Assembly (NCBI GenBank): GCA_033764055.1 | Contig: JANRJI010000012.1 | Span: 1-64,000, forward strand | Direction: 5' to 3' | Length of the DNA stretch: 64,000 nucleotides | From: Ga0077555 sp033764055 | GTDB taxonomy: Bacteria; Pseudomonadota; Alphaproteobacteria; Rhizobiales; Hyphomicrobiaceae | Part shown: in pieces, positions 1-9,050 of the stretch | Numbering within the stretch: the stretch's first letter is position 1 | How the letters are laid out: each line of letters starts with the position of its first letter | Position numbers and translations under genes: made by a program | Notes under the pieces: model-generated | Told to the model about the DNA's origin: nothing | Databases searched by the model: none | The model's input: only the letters and a program-made list of their open reading frames with translations

Positions 1-1
1 G

Positions 2-928
2 GAGGAGGAGATCCTCTTCGCACTCGTGAAGCGCTCGCTGAAGGAGAAGCCCAAAGGCTGGTTCGGCGAGGTCGCGAAGTCGATCAAGGGCGTCTCGGAG
101 GAGACGACCACAGGTGTGCACCGCCTCTACATCATGGAGAAGGAGGGCAAGCTCCTGTTCCCGGCGATCAACGTCAACGATTCGGTCACCAAATCGAAGT
201 TCGACAATCTCTACGGCTGCCGTGAGTCGCTCGTCGACGGTATCCGCCGCGGCACCGACGTCATGATGTCGGGCAAGGTGGCGATGGTTGCCGGCTACGG
301 CGACGTCGGCAAGGGCTCAGCCGCCTCGCTTCGTCAGGCCGGCTGCCGCGTGCTCGTCTCCGAGATCGACCCGATCTGCGCGCTGCAGGCAGCGATGGAG
401 GGCTACGAGGTCGTCACCATGGAGGACGCCGCGCCGCGCGCCGACATCTTCGTCACGGCGACCGGCAACAAGGACGTCATCACCCTCGACCACATGCGGT
501 CCATGAAGGATCGGGCGATCGTTTGCAACATCGGCCACTTCGACAACGAGATCCAGGTGGCCTCGCTCAAGAACTTCAAGTGGACGAACATCAAGGACCA
601 GGTCGACGAGATCGAGCTGGCCCCGAGCCGCCGGATCATCCTGTTGAGCCAGGGCCGCCTCGTGAACCTCGGCAATGCGATGGGCCACCCGTCGTTCGTC
701 ATGTCCGCGTCGTTCACGAACCAGACGCTGGCGCAGATCGAGCTCTTCACCAATCCTGGCAAGTACGAGCGCAAAGTCTACACCCTGCCGAAGCATCTCG
801 ACGAGAAGGTCGCGATGCTGCACCTCGCCAAGGTCGGCGCCAAGCTGACCAAGCTGCGCCCCGACCAGTCGGAGTACATCGGCGTGAAGCCCGAGGGGCC
901 GTTCAAGTCCGACCACTACAGGTACTGA
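2..928 (+). CDS. ahcY: Adenosylhomocysteinase, C-terminal part (5' end outside window)
   Basis: S-adenosyl-L-homocysteine hydrolase reversibly splits S-adenosylhomocysteine to adenosine and homocysteine in the cytosol, clearing the product inhibitor of methyltransferases. The reading frame is open from base 2, so the N-terminal catalytic part lies upstream. Visible are the segment TTTGVHRLY, the NAD-binding Rossmann motif GYGDVGKGSA with the acidic strand end SEIDP, the conserved NIGHFDNEI segment, and the family C-terminus ending KSDHYRY, whose lysine and tyrosine contribute to the neighbouring subunit's cofactor site. The family is usually about 430-470 residues, so about one third is missing. 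A strong hairpin terminator follows the stop codon. Confidence 0.97.
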   Translation, partial: EEEILFALVKRSLKEKPKGWFGEVAKSIKGVSEETTTGVHRLYIMEKEGKLLFPAINVNDSVTKSKFDNLYGCRESLVDGIRRGTDVMMSGKVAMVAGYGDVGKGSAASLRQAGCRVLVSEIDPICALQAAMEGYEVVTMEDAAPRADIFVTATGNKDVITLDHMRSMKDRAIVCNIGHFDNEIQVASLKNFKWTNIKDQVDEIELAPSRRIILLSQGRLVNLGNAMGHPSFVMSASFTNQTLAQIELFTNPGKYERKVYTLPKHLDEKVAMLHLAKVGAKLTKLRPDQSEYIGVKPEGPFKSDHYRY

Positions 929-959
929 GGCGCCCAGCGCTTCTGCTGAGTTGACATAT

Positions 960-993
960 GGGGTGCCGGCGAGTGGAGCCGGCACCCCTTTTT
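960..993 (+). terminator. Rho-independent terminator of ahcY
   Basis: A perfect 11-bp stem (GGGGTGCCGGC, loop GAGTGGA, GCCGGCACCCC) is followed directly by TTTTT at 989-993. It begins 31 nt after the ahcY stop codon. On the other strand the stem is followed by ATATGTCAAC, so it may help stop the convergent gene only weakly. Confidence 0.93.
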
Positions 994-1011
994 CGTGCTG
1001 GCAGAGCCGCC

Positions 1012-2676
1012 TCAGCCCTTGGTTTTCCGCCCGGCGGCGCGGATGTCCGACAGCGTCTGGCGCGGCGTCAGCGCCTCCTGCTCCGTCTTGACCTCGATGA
1101 TCGCGGCCTTCCGCGAGGCCAGCGCTCGCTCGAGCGCGGGCTTGAAGTCCTCGGTGCGCTCGACCGTCTCGCCGTGGGCGCCGAACGCGCGGGCATAGGC
1201 GGCGAAGTCCGGGTTGACCAGCGTGGTCCCGGAGACGCGGTCGGGATACTGGCGCTCCTGGTGGGCGCGGATCGTGCCGTACATGCCGTTGTTGACGACC
1301 ACTGTCACCACGTCGAGGCCGTACTGCATCGCGGTGGCGAGCTCCTGGCCCGTCATCATGAAGCAGCCGTCGCCGGCGAAGTTGATCACCGTGCGCGTCG
1401 GGTCCGCGAGCTTGGCGGCGATGGCGGCGGGCAGGCCGTAGCCCATCGACCCCGACGTCGGCGCGAGGCAGCTCCGATAGCCCTTGTACTGCGTGTAGCG
1501 GTGCACGAACGCCGCGTAGTTCCCGGCGCCGTTGGTCACGATACCGTTCTCCGGCAGCATGTCCGAGACGGCCTTCACCACCTCCTCGAGCTTGACCGAG
1601 CCCGGTGTCGCGACGGGCCGCACATAGGCCTCATAGCTTTCGCGGAGCGCCTTGCGGTGCTGGGACCACGGCTTCGACGCCGGCGCCGGCAGGCGGGCGA
1701 GGAGATCGGCGAAGCTCGCCGCCGTGGCGTTGATCGGCAGGTCGGGGCTGTAGACGGAGCCGAGCTCCCGCCCGTCGGGATGCACGTGGATGAGGAACGA
1801 GCGCGGATTGGGGATGTCGACCAGCGTATACCCCGACGTCGTCATCTCGCCGAGACGTGACCCGATCACCAAGAGCACGTCCGCGTTCCGGATGGCGTCC
1901 GCGAGCTTGGCGTCGAGCCCGATGCCAGCGTGGCCGACATAGCAGGGATGCCGGTTGTCGACGTAGTCCTGGCAGCGGAACGACGCTGCCACGGGCAGGT
2001 CGAAGCGCTCCGCGAAAGCCTCGACCTTCTTCTGGATCTCGCGGCTCCAGCCGGGGCCGCCGACGATGACGAGCGGCCGCTGCGCCTTGGCCAAGGCCGC
2101 GAGGATCGCCGCCTCGTCGCCCGCGGACGCGGACGGCACCGCGAAGCGCGCGGGCTTGGCGTCACCGGCCTCGCCCTTGGCCGAGAGCATGTCCTCGGGG
2201 AGCCCCAGCACCACCGGGCCCGGCCGCCCGTTCATGGCCGTGTGGTAGGCGCGGGACACGTACTCGGGGATGCGCTCTGTCGAGCGGATCACCGCGGCCC
2301 ACTTCACGAACGAGCCGAACAGGGATTTGGTCTCGATCTCCTGGAAGGCCTCCCGGTCCTCGTGCTTCTCGCCGGGGAGACCGAGAAACATGATCATCGG
2401 CGTCGAATCCTGCTGGGCGATATGCAACCCGGCCATGGCGTTGGCGGCGCCGGGCCCGCGCGTCACCATGCAGATGCCGGGCTCGCCCTTCACCTTGCCC
2501 CAGGCCTCGGCCATCATTGCGGCGCCGCCCTCCTGGCGGCAGATGACGGTCTTGATGCGGTTCGAATCGTGCAGCCCGTCCAGCGCTGCGAGGAAGCTCT
2601 CACCCGGCACCGTGAACGCGGCAGACGCGCCCTGCGCCTCGAGCTGGTCAGTCAGGATCTTGCCGCCGTGCCGCAT
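1012..2676 (-). CDS. Thiamine-diphosphate-dependent enzyme, acetolactate-synthase-like
   Basis: Member of the POX/ALS-type thiamine diphosphate (ThDP) enzymes, which decarboxylate 2-oxo acids and may transfer the carbanion to an acceptor. It has 554 residues in the usual order: N-terminal pyrimidine-binding domain with the glutamate in RQEGGAAMMAEAWG, a central domain, and a C-terminal domain with GDG...NN (GDGCFMMTG, then VVVNNGMYG), which binds Mg and the cofactor diphosphate. The start at 2676 was chosen because homology begins at MRHGGKILTDQLEAQG; the frame runs further upstream as low-complexity sequence. It converges with ahcY and stands alone, with no ilvH-type regulatory subunit beside it. 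This argues against the main biosynthetic acetolactate synthase; the exact substrate cannot be told. Confidence 0.9.
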   Translation of the reverse strand: MRHGGKILTDQLEAQGASAAFTVPGESFLAALDGLHDSNRIKTVICRQEGGAAMMAEAWGKVKGEPGICMVTRGPGAANAMAGLHIAQQDSTPMIMFLGLPGEKHEDREAFQEIETKSLFGSFVKWAAVIRSTERIPEYVSRAYHTAMNGRPGPVVLGLPEDMLSAKGEAGDAKPARFAVPSASAGDEAAILAALAKAQRPLVIVGGPGWSREIQKKVEAFAERFDLPVAASFRCQDYVDNRHPCYVGHAGIGLDAKLADAIRNADVLLVIGSRLGEMTTSGYTLVDIPNPRSFLIHVHPDGRELGSVYSPDLPINATAASFADLLARLPAPASKPWSQHRKALRESYEAYVRPVATPGSVKLEEVVKAVSDMLPENGIVTNGAGNYAAFVHRYTQYKGYRSCLAPTSGSMGYGLPAAIAAKLADPTRTVINFAGDGCFMMTGQELATAMQYGLDVVTVVVNNGMYGTIRAHQERQYPDRVSGTTLVNPDFAAYARAFGAHGETVERTEDFKPALERALASRKAAIIEVKTEQEALTPRQTLSDIRAAGRKTKG

Positions 2677-2859
2677 GGGGGATGCCTCGTTTCGGGTTGG
2701 TTGATGGATGACGGATCGGCCGGAGCCTAGCTGCTCGGTCGTGCCGGAGGAAGGGCTGCCTGGAGCGTTCGCAGGACTCGGGCGGAGCACCGGCAAAGAT
2801 CGCACCGCGGCCCTTGCCTCGGCTGGAATCTGCTATAGAGCTTCGTCGCGCGACGGACA

Positions 2860-2935
2860 GGGCCCGTAGCTCAATGGTCAGAGCCGGCGGCTCATAACCG
2901 CTTGGTTGCAGGTTCGAGTCCTGCCGGGCCCACCA
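2860..2935 (+). tRNA. tRNA with CAT anticodon, probably tRNA-Ile2 (lysidine type)
   Basis: A full cloverleaf is readable. The acceptor stem is GGGCCCG/CGGGCCC with discriminator A and encoded CCA at 2933-2935. The D-arm is GTAGCTCAATGGTCAGAGC, the anticodon loop CTCATAA with CAT at 2893-2895, and the T-arm GCAGG-TTCGAGT-CCTGC. The anticodon stem and the following CTTGGTTGC resemble E. coli ileX (tRNA-Ile2) more than elongator tRNA-Met. The CAU wobble base would then be modified to lysidine by TilS to read AUA. An automatic annotation may label it tRNA-Met. Confidence 0.9.
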
Positions 2936-3030
2936 CCGGCCTCGATCGTCCGGCTGCGGTTGGCGCAGGCCACAGCCATGATCGAGCTCACGCGTTGCGG
3001 CCGATCTGCCTGACTTCGCAGGAGCACACG

Positions 3031-3237
3031 ATGGACGAGACCAGGATCGACCGGGCGGCCATGGGCCGGCTCGCGAAGGCTCTCTCCTTCATCGTCGGCC
3101 CGAAGCACCCGACGACGGTCGCGATGCAGATGGCGGCCGACAGCGGCACCGAGAAGGACATCAAGGCAGCTCGAGCTGCGTTCCTGAAGCTGAAGCCCGG
3201 CGAGCGCCGGGGTGCTCTCGATATGCTGGCGGATTGA
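3031..3237 (+). CDS. Small conserved-looking hypothetical protein, 68 aa
   Basis: I do not recognise this family. The ATG at 3031 has a good Shine-Dalgarno sequence (AGGAG at 3020-3024); the open frame extends upstream into the tRNA, which rules out longer starts. The protein is soluble, with no signal peptide or membrane segment. A helical pattern (RAAMGRLAKALSFI) precedes a charged second half ending LKPGERRGALDML. It lies alone about 100 nt after the tRNA, with a non-coding stretch behind it. Confidence 0.7.
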   Translation: MDETRIDRAAMGRLAKALSFIVGPKHPTTVAMQMAADSGTEKDIKAARAAFLKLKPGERRGALDMLAD

Positions 3238-3626
3238 GGTGGGCCCCGACAGGGCGTCTCCCGTCGCGCGGCGGCGAGCCAGCTGGGTGCAGGGCGCAGG
3301 CTCGGCCGCTGGCGCGTGCCATTCCGGCTACGCTTGTGCGCAATTCGCCATCTGAGCGGCATCGCCGCGCGCGACCGACATGGACGTCGGTGAGCGCATC
3401 CAGCTAGTGTGACTGGCCAGCCTGCGTGCGATCTTCCGGGGTCGTTGCACGGCGAGGTGCGGGGGGCTGATCCGCATCGGTAGGACTGATTGGCGCGAGC
3501 GCCGCGGATTGCGTGCCGGCATGTGAGCCGGACGCGTCTCGAGGCATGCTCGGGCATTCTCGACGATCGATGACGCCGGCCGGGCTCTCTCGACTGTAGT
3601 GTGGCGTAACAGCGGTTCAGCGTATC
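3238..3626. other. Non-coding stretch, nothing specific seen
   Basis: 389 bases between the small hypothetical gene and the TolC-type gene. No convincing open frame, terminator with T-run or consensus -35/-10 pair was found. The promoter of the downstream gene presumably lies here. Confidence 0.5.
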
Positions 3627-5072
3627 ATGAGTTGGTGCTCTCAGGGCCCATGTCGCCGGCTGCGGCTGGCCGCGCTGCTGTGCGTTCTGGCGGGCATCCA
3701 TGCCGGCGCCGCCTCGGCTCAGTCGCTGATCGAGGCAGCGCGCAGTGCCTACGAGAAGAACCCGCGGCTGGCCGCCGAGCGGGCTCGCCAGCGAGCCACG
3801 GACGAGGAGGTGGCGCGCGCCTACTCCGCCCACCGGCCGGTGGTGACCGGCACCGCTGATGTCGGCTACCAGCACATCGAGACGCGGCCGCCGCTGCTTG
3901 CCGACGGCACCGTGCATCCGCGCGGCTACGCAGTGACCGCGAGCCAGCCTGTGTTCCGCGGCTTTCGCACGGTCAATGGCGTCCGCGTTGCCGAGGCGAC
4001 GGTGAAAGCAGGCCGCGAGACGCTGCGCACGGTCGAGCAGTCGGTGCTGCTGGAGGCGGTCACGACGTACATGGACGTCGTACGCGACCAGGCGACGGTG
4101 CGTCTGCGCGAAAACAACGTCGTCGTGCTGGACAAGGAGCTGCGCGCCGCGCGCGATCGCTTCAATGTCGGCGTCGTATCGCGCACCGACGTCGCACAGG
4201 CGGAGGCGCGGCGGGCCGCGGCCGTCTCGGCGCTCGAGCTGACACGGGCCAATTTGCAGTCGTCGCGGGCCGCGTTCGAGCGCACGGTCGGCTATGAGCC
4301 GATGACGCTCCGAGATCGAACGCAACCCTATGCGAAGCTGCCGAAGTCTCTGGATGCCGCGATTGCCATCACCTCGCAGGAGCATCCGTCGGTCGTCGCG
4401 ACGATCTACAACGAGGCTGCGGCGCGCTCCAACATCGATCTCATCCGCGGCGAGCTCTTGCCTTCGGTTCGGCTGGATGCGAGTCACAGCCGCCGCTACG
4501 ACACCTCCAACGTGACCGAGGAGCAGGAGGTGACGACGGTCACCGGGCGTCTGACGGTGCCGCTCTATGAAGGCGGCGAGGTCCACGCACGAGTGCGGGC
4601 GGCGAAGCATACGCACATCGGCCGACTGCAGCAGGTCGAGCAGGCTCGCAACGAGATGAGGGCCGCCACCATCGCCGCTTGGTCGCAGCTGATCGCCGCG
4701 CGAGCCCAGATCGAATCGGATCGCGTGCAGGTTGCGGCGCTCGAGACGGCACTGGCCGGCGTACGCGCCGAGGAGCGGGCGGGACAGCGGACCTTGCTCG
4801 ACGTGCTCAATGCCGAGCTCGAGGCGCTCAACGCCCGCGTCCAACTCGTCGTCGACGACCGCAATGTGGTGGTCGCGTCCTATGCGGTTCTGGCAGCCAT
4901 TGGCCGCCTGTCGATCGAGGCGCTCGGTGGCTCAGACATCGCCTACGATGCCGAGGAGAACTACGAGATCGTGCATCGCAAGTGGTGGGGTTTGAGCATC
5001 ACCCATGCCGACGGCCGGCGCGAGCAGCACGATCTGTGGCCCGGCAAGGACACGAAGAAGGTGCGCCGCTGA
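3627..5072 (+). CDS. TolC family outer-membrane efflux/secretion protein
   Basis: Outer-membrane channel of type I secretion or tripartite efflux systems; as a trimer it forms a beta-barrel in the outer membrane and an alpha-helical tunnel through the periplasm. The 481-residue product begins with a signal peptide (RLRLAALLCVLAGIHAGAASA, cut before QS at about residue 32) and shows the two TolC repeats rich in long helices: SLIEAARSAYEKNPRLAAER and ARDRFNVGVVSRTDVAQAEA in the first, HIGRLQQVEQARNEMRAATI and RAEERAGQRTLLDVLNAELE in the second. These are hallmark OEP-family segments. The C-terminus ends in a basic tail (KDTKKVRR). No inner-membrane ABC or membrane-fusion partner lies beside it, so the partner must be encoded elsewhere. 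Confidence 0.93.
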   Translation: MSWCSQGPCRRLRLAALLCVLAGIHAGAASAQSLIEAARSAYEKNPRLAAERARQRATDEEVARAYSAHRPVVTGTADVGYQHIETRPPLLADGTVHPRGYAVTASQPVFRGFRTVNGVRVAEATVKAGRETLRTVEQSVLLEAVTTYMDVVRDQATVRLRENNVVVLDKELRAARDRFNVGVVSRTDVAQAEARRAAAVSALELTRANLQSSRAAFERTVGYEPMTLRDRTQPYAKLPKSLDAAIAITSQEHPSVVATIYNEAAARSNIDLIRGELLPSVRLDASHSRRYDTSNVTEEQEVTTVTGRLTVPLYEGGEVHARVRAAKHTHIGRLQQVEQARNEMRAATIAAWSQLIAARAQIESDRVQVAALETALAGVRAEERAGQRTLLDVLNAELEALNARVQLVVDDRNVVVASYAVLAAIGRLSIEALGGSDIAYDAEENYEIVHRKWWGLSITHADGRREQHDLWPGKDTKKVRR

Positions 5073-5144
5073 GCGGGCTCGCAGCTGGCGTTATCGCCCT
5101 CCCGGCGTCCGTCCGCAGGTCGCCGGGTGTGGTCGGGCCGTGAG

Positions 5145-6341
5145 CTACTCCATCGTCGCCAGCGTGAGGGCCAGCCGGCAGGCCTTGTCGAACTCGTCCA
5201 GGTCGATCCACTCGTCGACCGTGTGCGGGTCGACCTGACCGGCGCCGAAAGTCACCGTCGGCACGCCGTGCCGCACCAGCCAGTTGGCATCGAGGCCGCC
5301 GTTCGCCGCCTTGACCAGCGGCTCGAGGCCGGCAGCTTTCACACCCTCGACGGCGCGCTTCACGACGGGCAGGCTCTCCTTCAGCCTGAACGGATGGTAG
5401 TCGGTGTGGGCCGTGAACTTGACCTTGCCGGCCTTGCCCTCGGTGTTGGTGATGCGCGCCGCAGCCTCGGTGAAGGCCTGCTTGTAGGCGGCGGTAATCT
5501 CTTTGAAGAATTTTGCGTCGTGACTGCGGCTCTCGCCCTTCACCCGGACGAAGTCGGTGACGACGTTCGTCGCCTGGCCGGCCGGACCGCCGTCGGCGCC
5601 CATCACCGGACCGACATTGGAGGTGCCGGCGCGGTCGCCTTTCACCACCTTGCCGAACCATCCGCCCCTCCGGACATCGGCCAGCGCCTCGGCCAGGATC
5701 ATGGTCGAGGAGATGCCCCGCTCGGGTGCGCCGCCGGCGTGCGAGGCGCGGCCCATGATCTCCACCTCCCAGCGGTCCGCGCCGACGGCACCGATGGTGA
5801 CCGCGTTGGCATAGCGGCCGTCGAAGTTGAAGGCCATGGTCGGCTCGCCGAGCATCGCCTTGTCGATGAAGCGCGCGCCCCAGAGGCCACTTTCCTCGCG
5901 GACCGTGAACACGAGCGTGAGCGGTGGATGGTCGGGCTTGGACTGGACGAGCTCCGTGGCCATCGTCACGAGCACGGCGCACCCCGTGCGGTTGTCGCCG
6001 CCGAGGGCGGTATTGGCCGAGTTGACGATCTTGCGTCCCTTCTGGACCGGCTTCGCACCGGCGCAGAGGGGCACGGTGTCCATGTGGGTCATGAACATCA
6101 GGCGCGGTGCCGATTTCAGCGTGCCACGGCCGGCGAGGTCCACGATCAGGTTGCCCGTCTCGGTCGGGAGGGGGATCTCCTTGTGCGCCTTGTCGAACCG
6201 GATCGCGCGCTGAGCGATGCCGGCTTCCCGCAGCGCCGCCACGATCTCCCTGCCGATCGCAGCCTCGCTTCCTGTCACGCCTTCGACGGCGAGGAAGCGC
6301 ATGATGCGGCCGAGTGCGGCCTCGCGATCGACTTCTTGCAT
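5145..6341 (-). CDS. M20 family metallopeptidase (peptidase T-like)
   Basis: Predicted cytosolic zinc aminopeptidase or amidohydrolase acting on small peptides or amides. The 398 residues hold the M20 ligands in order: MTHMDTVP (His and Asp), ALGGDNRTG (bridging Asp), REESGLWGA (catalytic Glu pair), NFDGR (Asp) and a late His in HTDYHPF. Between them lies the lid/dimerisation domain, including GRASHAGGAPERG. The start at 6341 (MQEVDREAAL) was chosen because homology begins there and GGAGA lies about 9 nt upstream; the frame stays open further upstream over non-homologous sequence. It is convergent with the TolC gene and divergent from the kinase gene. The substrate is not deducible. Confidence 0.9.
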   Translation of the reverse strand: MQEVDREAALGRIMRFLAVEGVTGSEAAIGREIVAALREAGIAQRAIRFDKAHKEIPLPTETGNLIVDLAGRGTLKSAPRLMFMTHMDTVPLCAGAKPVQKGRKIVNSANTALGGDNRTGCAVLVTMATELVQSKPDHPPLTLVFTVREESGLWGARFIDKAMLGEPTMAFNFDGRYANAVTIGAVGADRWEVEIMGRASHAGGAPERGISSTMILAEALADVRRGGWFGKVVKGDRAGTSNVGPVMGADGGPAGQATNVVTDFVRVKGESRSHDAKFFKEITAAYKQAFTEAAARITNTEGKAGKVKFTAHTDYHPFRLKESLPVVKRAVEGVKAAGLEPLVKAANGGLDANWLVRHGVPTVTFGAGQVDPHTVDEWIDLDEFDKACRLALTLATME

Positions 6342-6649
6342 GATGTTGTCTCCGAGTTGCAGCGAGGTGTGTCCACGCCAAATTAGTAATTGTGGGTGGC
6401 TTGTCGACATTAATCGAGCCGCGATCCGGGTCGCCTCGATTTCCGGCAGCCAGCCGCGGGGCTCACTGCGCTCCGGCCCGGGCGAGGTTGCGTCGGTTGC
6501 ACGTCGACGTGACCAGCGACTTTGCATGTTTCGAACTTCATCAAGCCTGTATAGTATGCGGCTCACGTAGCCGGGAAGTTCGCCACAGAGGTGCGTCGGC
6601 AAAGCTTCACCGTAATTCTTGGTCGGCTGCGAGCGGAGAGACGTTATTT
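6342..6649. other. Divergent intergenic region, M20 peptidase / Ser-Thr kinase
   Basis: 308 bases between two divergent starts; both promoters must lie here. A TATAGT box at 6550-6555 resembles a -10 hexamer for the kinase gene, but no matching -35 at 16-18 nt was found. No strong repeat was seen. Confidence 0.4.
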
Positions 6650-8377
6650 ATGGATACTATGTTGCGACGCTCTTCTCCCGGCGGCTTCACGGCATTGCCG
6701 GCCGGGACGGTGCTGGACCGCTACGAGATCATTTCGGTGATCGCAGCGGGGGGCTTCGGTATCACCTATCTCTGCCGGCACGTGGGACTGCGCAAGCTCT
6801 ATGCGATGAAGGAGCATTTTCCGCGCCAGCTCGCCTATCGAGACGGTGGCACCTCCGAGGTGCGACCGACCGACCCTGAAACCTTCTCATGGGCGCTCGA
6901 CCGGTTCCTGAGCGAGGGCAAGGCGCTGGCCGAGTGCTCGCACCCGGCCGTCGTGGAGGTTGCGGACGTGTTCACCGCCAACGGCACGGCGTACATGGTG
7001 CTCGGCTACGAGCAGGGCAGAAGCATGAAGCACTGGCTGGAGGAGCTCGGCCGGCCGCCCACCCAGGAGGAAATCGATGACGTGCTCGATCCGCTCCTCG
7101 GGGCGCTCGAGTACATTCATGCCCGCGGTCTTCTCCACCGAGACATTGCGCCGGACAACATCATCATCCGCGACACTGGTGGCGCCTGCCTCATCGACTT
7201 CGGGTCTGCAAGGCAGGCTGTCGCCGAGCGCTCTCAATTCATGTCGGCGATCGTGAAGAGCGGGTATTCGCCACTGGAGCAGTATACGCGATCGGGGCGG
7301 TCTCAGGGACCCTGGTCCGACATCTATGCGCTGGGCGCCACAGTTTATCGGGCGGTGGCGGGTAAGCCACCGCCGGAAGCGACGGATCGACAGCTCGACG
7401 ATAATTTGATGCCGGTCGGCACACTGGTCGCCGGCCCTGGGCGCTATCGATCGCAGTTTCTGGAGGCGATCGACTGGGCGCTTCGGCTGAAGCCAACCGA
7501 CCGGCCTCGGACGGTCGAGGAGTGGCGTCGGAAAGTGCAGCCTCCAAGGGCGGCTTCCGCAGAGGTCGGGCGCGGGGCGACGGCTTCACTGACAGGCCAC
7601 GCGGCGACGCTGACAGGCTCACCGCGCAAAGGAGCTTCGGCGCATCTGCGTACGCTCGCCTACTCGGCAACGGCGCTCGCAGGCGTGGCGGCGTTGCTCG
7701 TTATGGCGGCGCTGGCCTTCAAGGGATCACCGGTTTTGAGAGGCGTGCCGGAAGAGGTGCGATCCGGAGCCGGCTCCGATGCCCTTTCCGGTGCTGCAAC
7801 CGAGACCGCCCAGCCGCAATCCGGCGCCCCGCCGACACCTGTCATCGAGCCCGCCGCGCCTCCTCGGTCGGAGCCGTCCATCCGGGAGGTCGAGGCCCGC
7901 CGACAGATCGAGGAGGCGCGACGGCTGGCCGCGGAAGCCGAGGCGCAGCGGCAACTCGCTGAGGCTCGCAGATTACAGGCCGAGGCCGAGGCCCGGCGGA
8001 GGATCGAGGAGGAGCGCGCAGCGGCCGCCGAAGCCGAGGCGAAGCTACGCGCGGAGGAAGCCAGGCGCGCTGCCGCCGAGCTGGAGAGCAGGGCAGCTGC
8101 CGACGCGGCCCGCAATCGCGCCGCGGAGGAAAGGCAACGCCGCATTCGAGACGAGGAGCGCCGGGCTGCTGAATCGGCTGCAGCGGAGCGCGAGGCACGT
8201 GCCCAGAGAGCCGAGGCCAGACGCCAGGCCGAGCGGGCACAACGGGCCCCAACGGAACCCGCGCGCCCGTCCGGCTCATCGGGCTCATCGGCACGGTATC
8301 AAGGTGCGCCCACATCCGATTTCGTGCGCAAGCTGTGCCAGCTCAATCCCGGGCAAACGACGATCGCGTGCCCTTAA
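6650..8377 (+). CDS. Membrane-anchored Hanks-type serine/threonine protein kinase
   Basis: 575 residues in three parts. The N-terminal kinase domain (about 25-300) has the glycine loop IAAGGFGITY, the ATP-binding lysine in YAMKE (Lys54), the catalytic loop HRDIAPDN (Asp165) and a metal-binding DFG (Asp183). Next is one membrane segment (about 335-358, ALAGVAALLVMAALAF). The C-terminal part (about 410-550) is very rich in Glu/Ala/Arg heptad-like repeats (EARRQIEEARRLAAEAEAQ), predicted to form a coiled coil in the periplasm, and ends in a short Cys-containing tail. The usual HRDLKPEN lysine is alanine here, a variation seen in other bacterial kinases of this kind. The start at 6650 has GGAGAG 9 nt upstream. 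No cognate phosphatase gene is adjacent. Confidence 0.93.
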   Translation: MDTMLRRSSPGGFTALPAGTVLDRYEIISVIAAGGFGITYLCRHVGLRKLYAMKEHFPRQLAYRDGGTSEVRPTDPETFSWALDRFLSEGKALAECSHPAVVEVADVFTANGTAYMVLGYEQGRSMKHWLEELGRPPTQEEIDDVLDPLLGALEYIHARGLLHRDIAPDNIIIRDTGGACLIDFGSARQAVAERSQFMSAIVKSGYSPLEQYTRSGRSQGPWSDIYALGATVYRAVAGKPPPEATDRQLDDNLMPVGTLVAGPGRYRSQFLEAIDWALRLKPTDRPRTVEEWRRKVQPPRAASAEVGRGATASLTGHAATLTGSPRKGASAHLRTLAYSATALAGVAALLVMAALAFKGSPVLRGVPEEVRSGAGSDALSGAATETAQPQSGAPPTPVIEPAAPPRSEPSIREVEARRQIEEARRLAAEAEAQRQLAEARRLQAEAEARRRIEEERAAAAEAEAKLRAEEARRAAAELESRAAADAARNRAAEERQRRIRDEERRAAESAAAEREARAQRAEARRQAERAQRAPTEPARPSGSSGSSARYQGAPTSDFVRKLCQLNPGQTTIACP

Positions 8378-8425
8378 GGAGAGCGTGCCCGCACGTGGCA
8401 AGCCTCGTCGGCGCCGTGCCCTTGG

Positions 8426-8917
8426 CTACAGCGTGATCGGCACGGGCGGTCCGAGGAAGCGCACGCCGAGGCTCATATCGTTCCGCCACATGACCTCGCA
8501 GTCGACCTGAATGCGATCGATGCGCAGCACAAGCGTGCAATGGCCGGGAAGGCTCTCCGCATCACCGTAGGCGCGGGCCGTCGCGGGCGGAAGGCGCAGG
8601 CGGGCCCCGGTGCCCGACATGTCTACGATGGTGCAGGGAATCTGTGCGCGCATCGTCCTGAAGGTGAGCACTGCAGGCAGTGATGTCTGCTTGCGGCGGG
8701 TGCGGCGCTTGCATTCGATGCTGCCGGCGCTCTCCCTCTCGCGGGATCGCGTCTCGGCAATTTTTCTCAGGCGCTCCTGCAGGGCCGGGTCGCGGCTGCG
8801 CGTCGGCTTGATGGCCGGCATGACAGGCACCCGCTCGACGGCCGCGGCGTCGGGGGCAGGCTCGGAGCCGTTCAACGAAGGGATCCGGCCGAGGATACGC
8901 ACTGCACGAAGTGCCAC
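8426..8917 (-). CDS. PilZ domain protein (c-di-GMP binding candidate)
   Basis: 163 residues. The C-terminal half carries the PilZ signature: an arginine-rich switch (KRRTRRKQ) followed by DMSGTGARL, which matches DxSxxG. Together these bind cyclic di-GMP in the family. The N-terminal half is basic and probably disordered. The start is a GTG at 8917, preceded by GGAAGAG at suitable spacing; the ATG further upstream is in another frame. It is convergent with the kinase gene (48-nt gap). PilZ proteins usually control motility, polysaccharide or adhesion; no partner here shows which. Confidence 0.88.
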   Translation of the reverse strand: MALRAVRILGRIPSLNGSEPAPDAAAVERVPVMPAIKPTRSRDPALQERLRKIAETRSRERESAGSIECKRRTRRKQTSLPAVLTFRTMRAQIPCTIVDMSGTGARLRLPPATARAYGDAESLPGHCTLVLRIDRIQVDCEVMWRNDMSLGVRFLGPPVPITL

Positions 8918-9050
8918 CGGTCGCTCTTCCCATTTTGTTACGTTTGGGTTTCAAGAGGACGCCACGGGCCGGCCGTCCTCGTAACCTCCTCTAAAGTACC
9001 CAGCGTGCGCTTAAGCCGCCGTAAAGGTGGCTCCTAAAATGCCGCCCTTC

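Noticed and set aside
6522..6555. TTGCAT / TATAGT promoter for the kinase gene
   Set aside because: The spacer is 22 nt, too long for a sigma-70 promoter.
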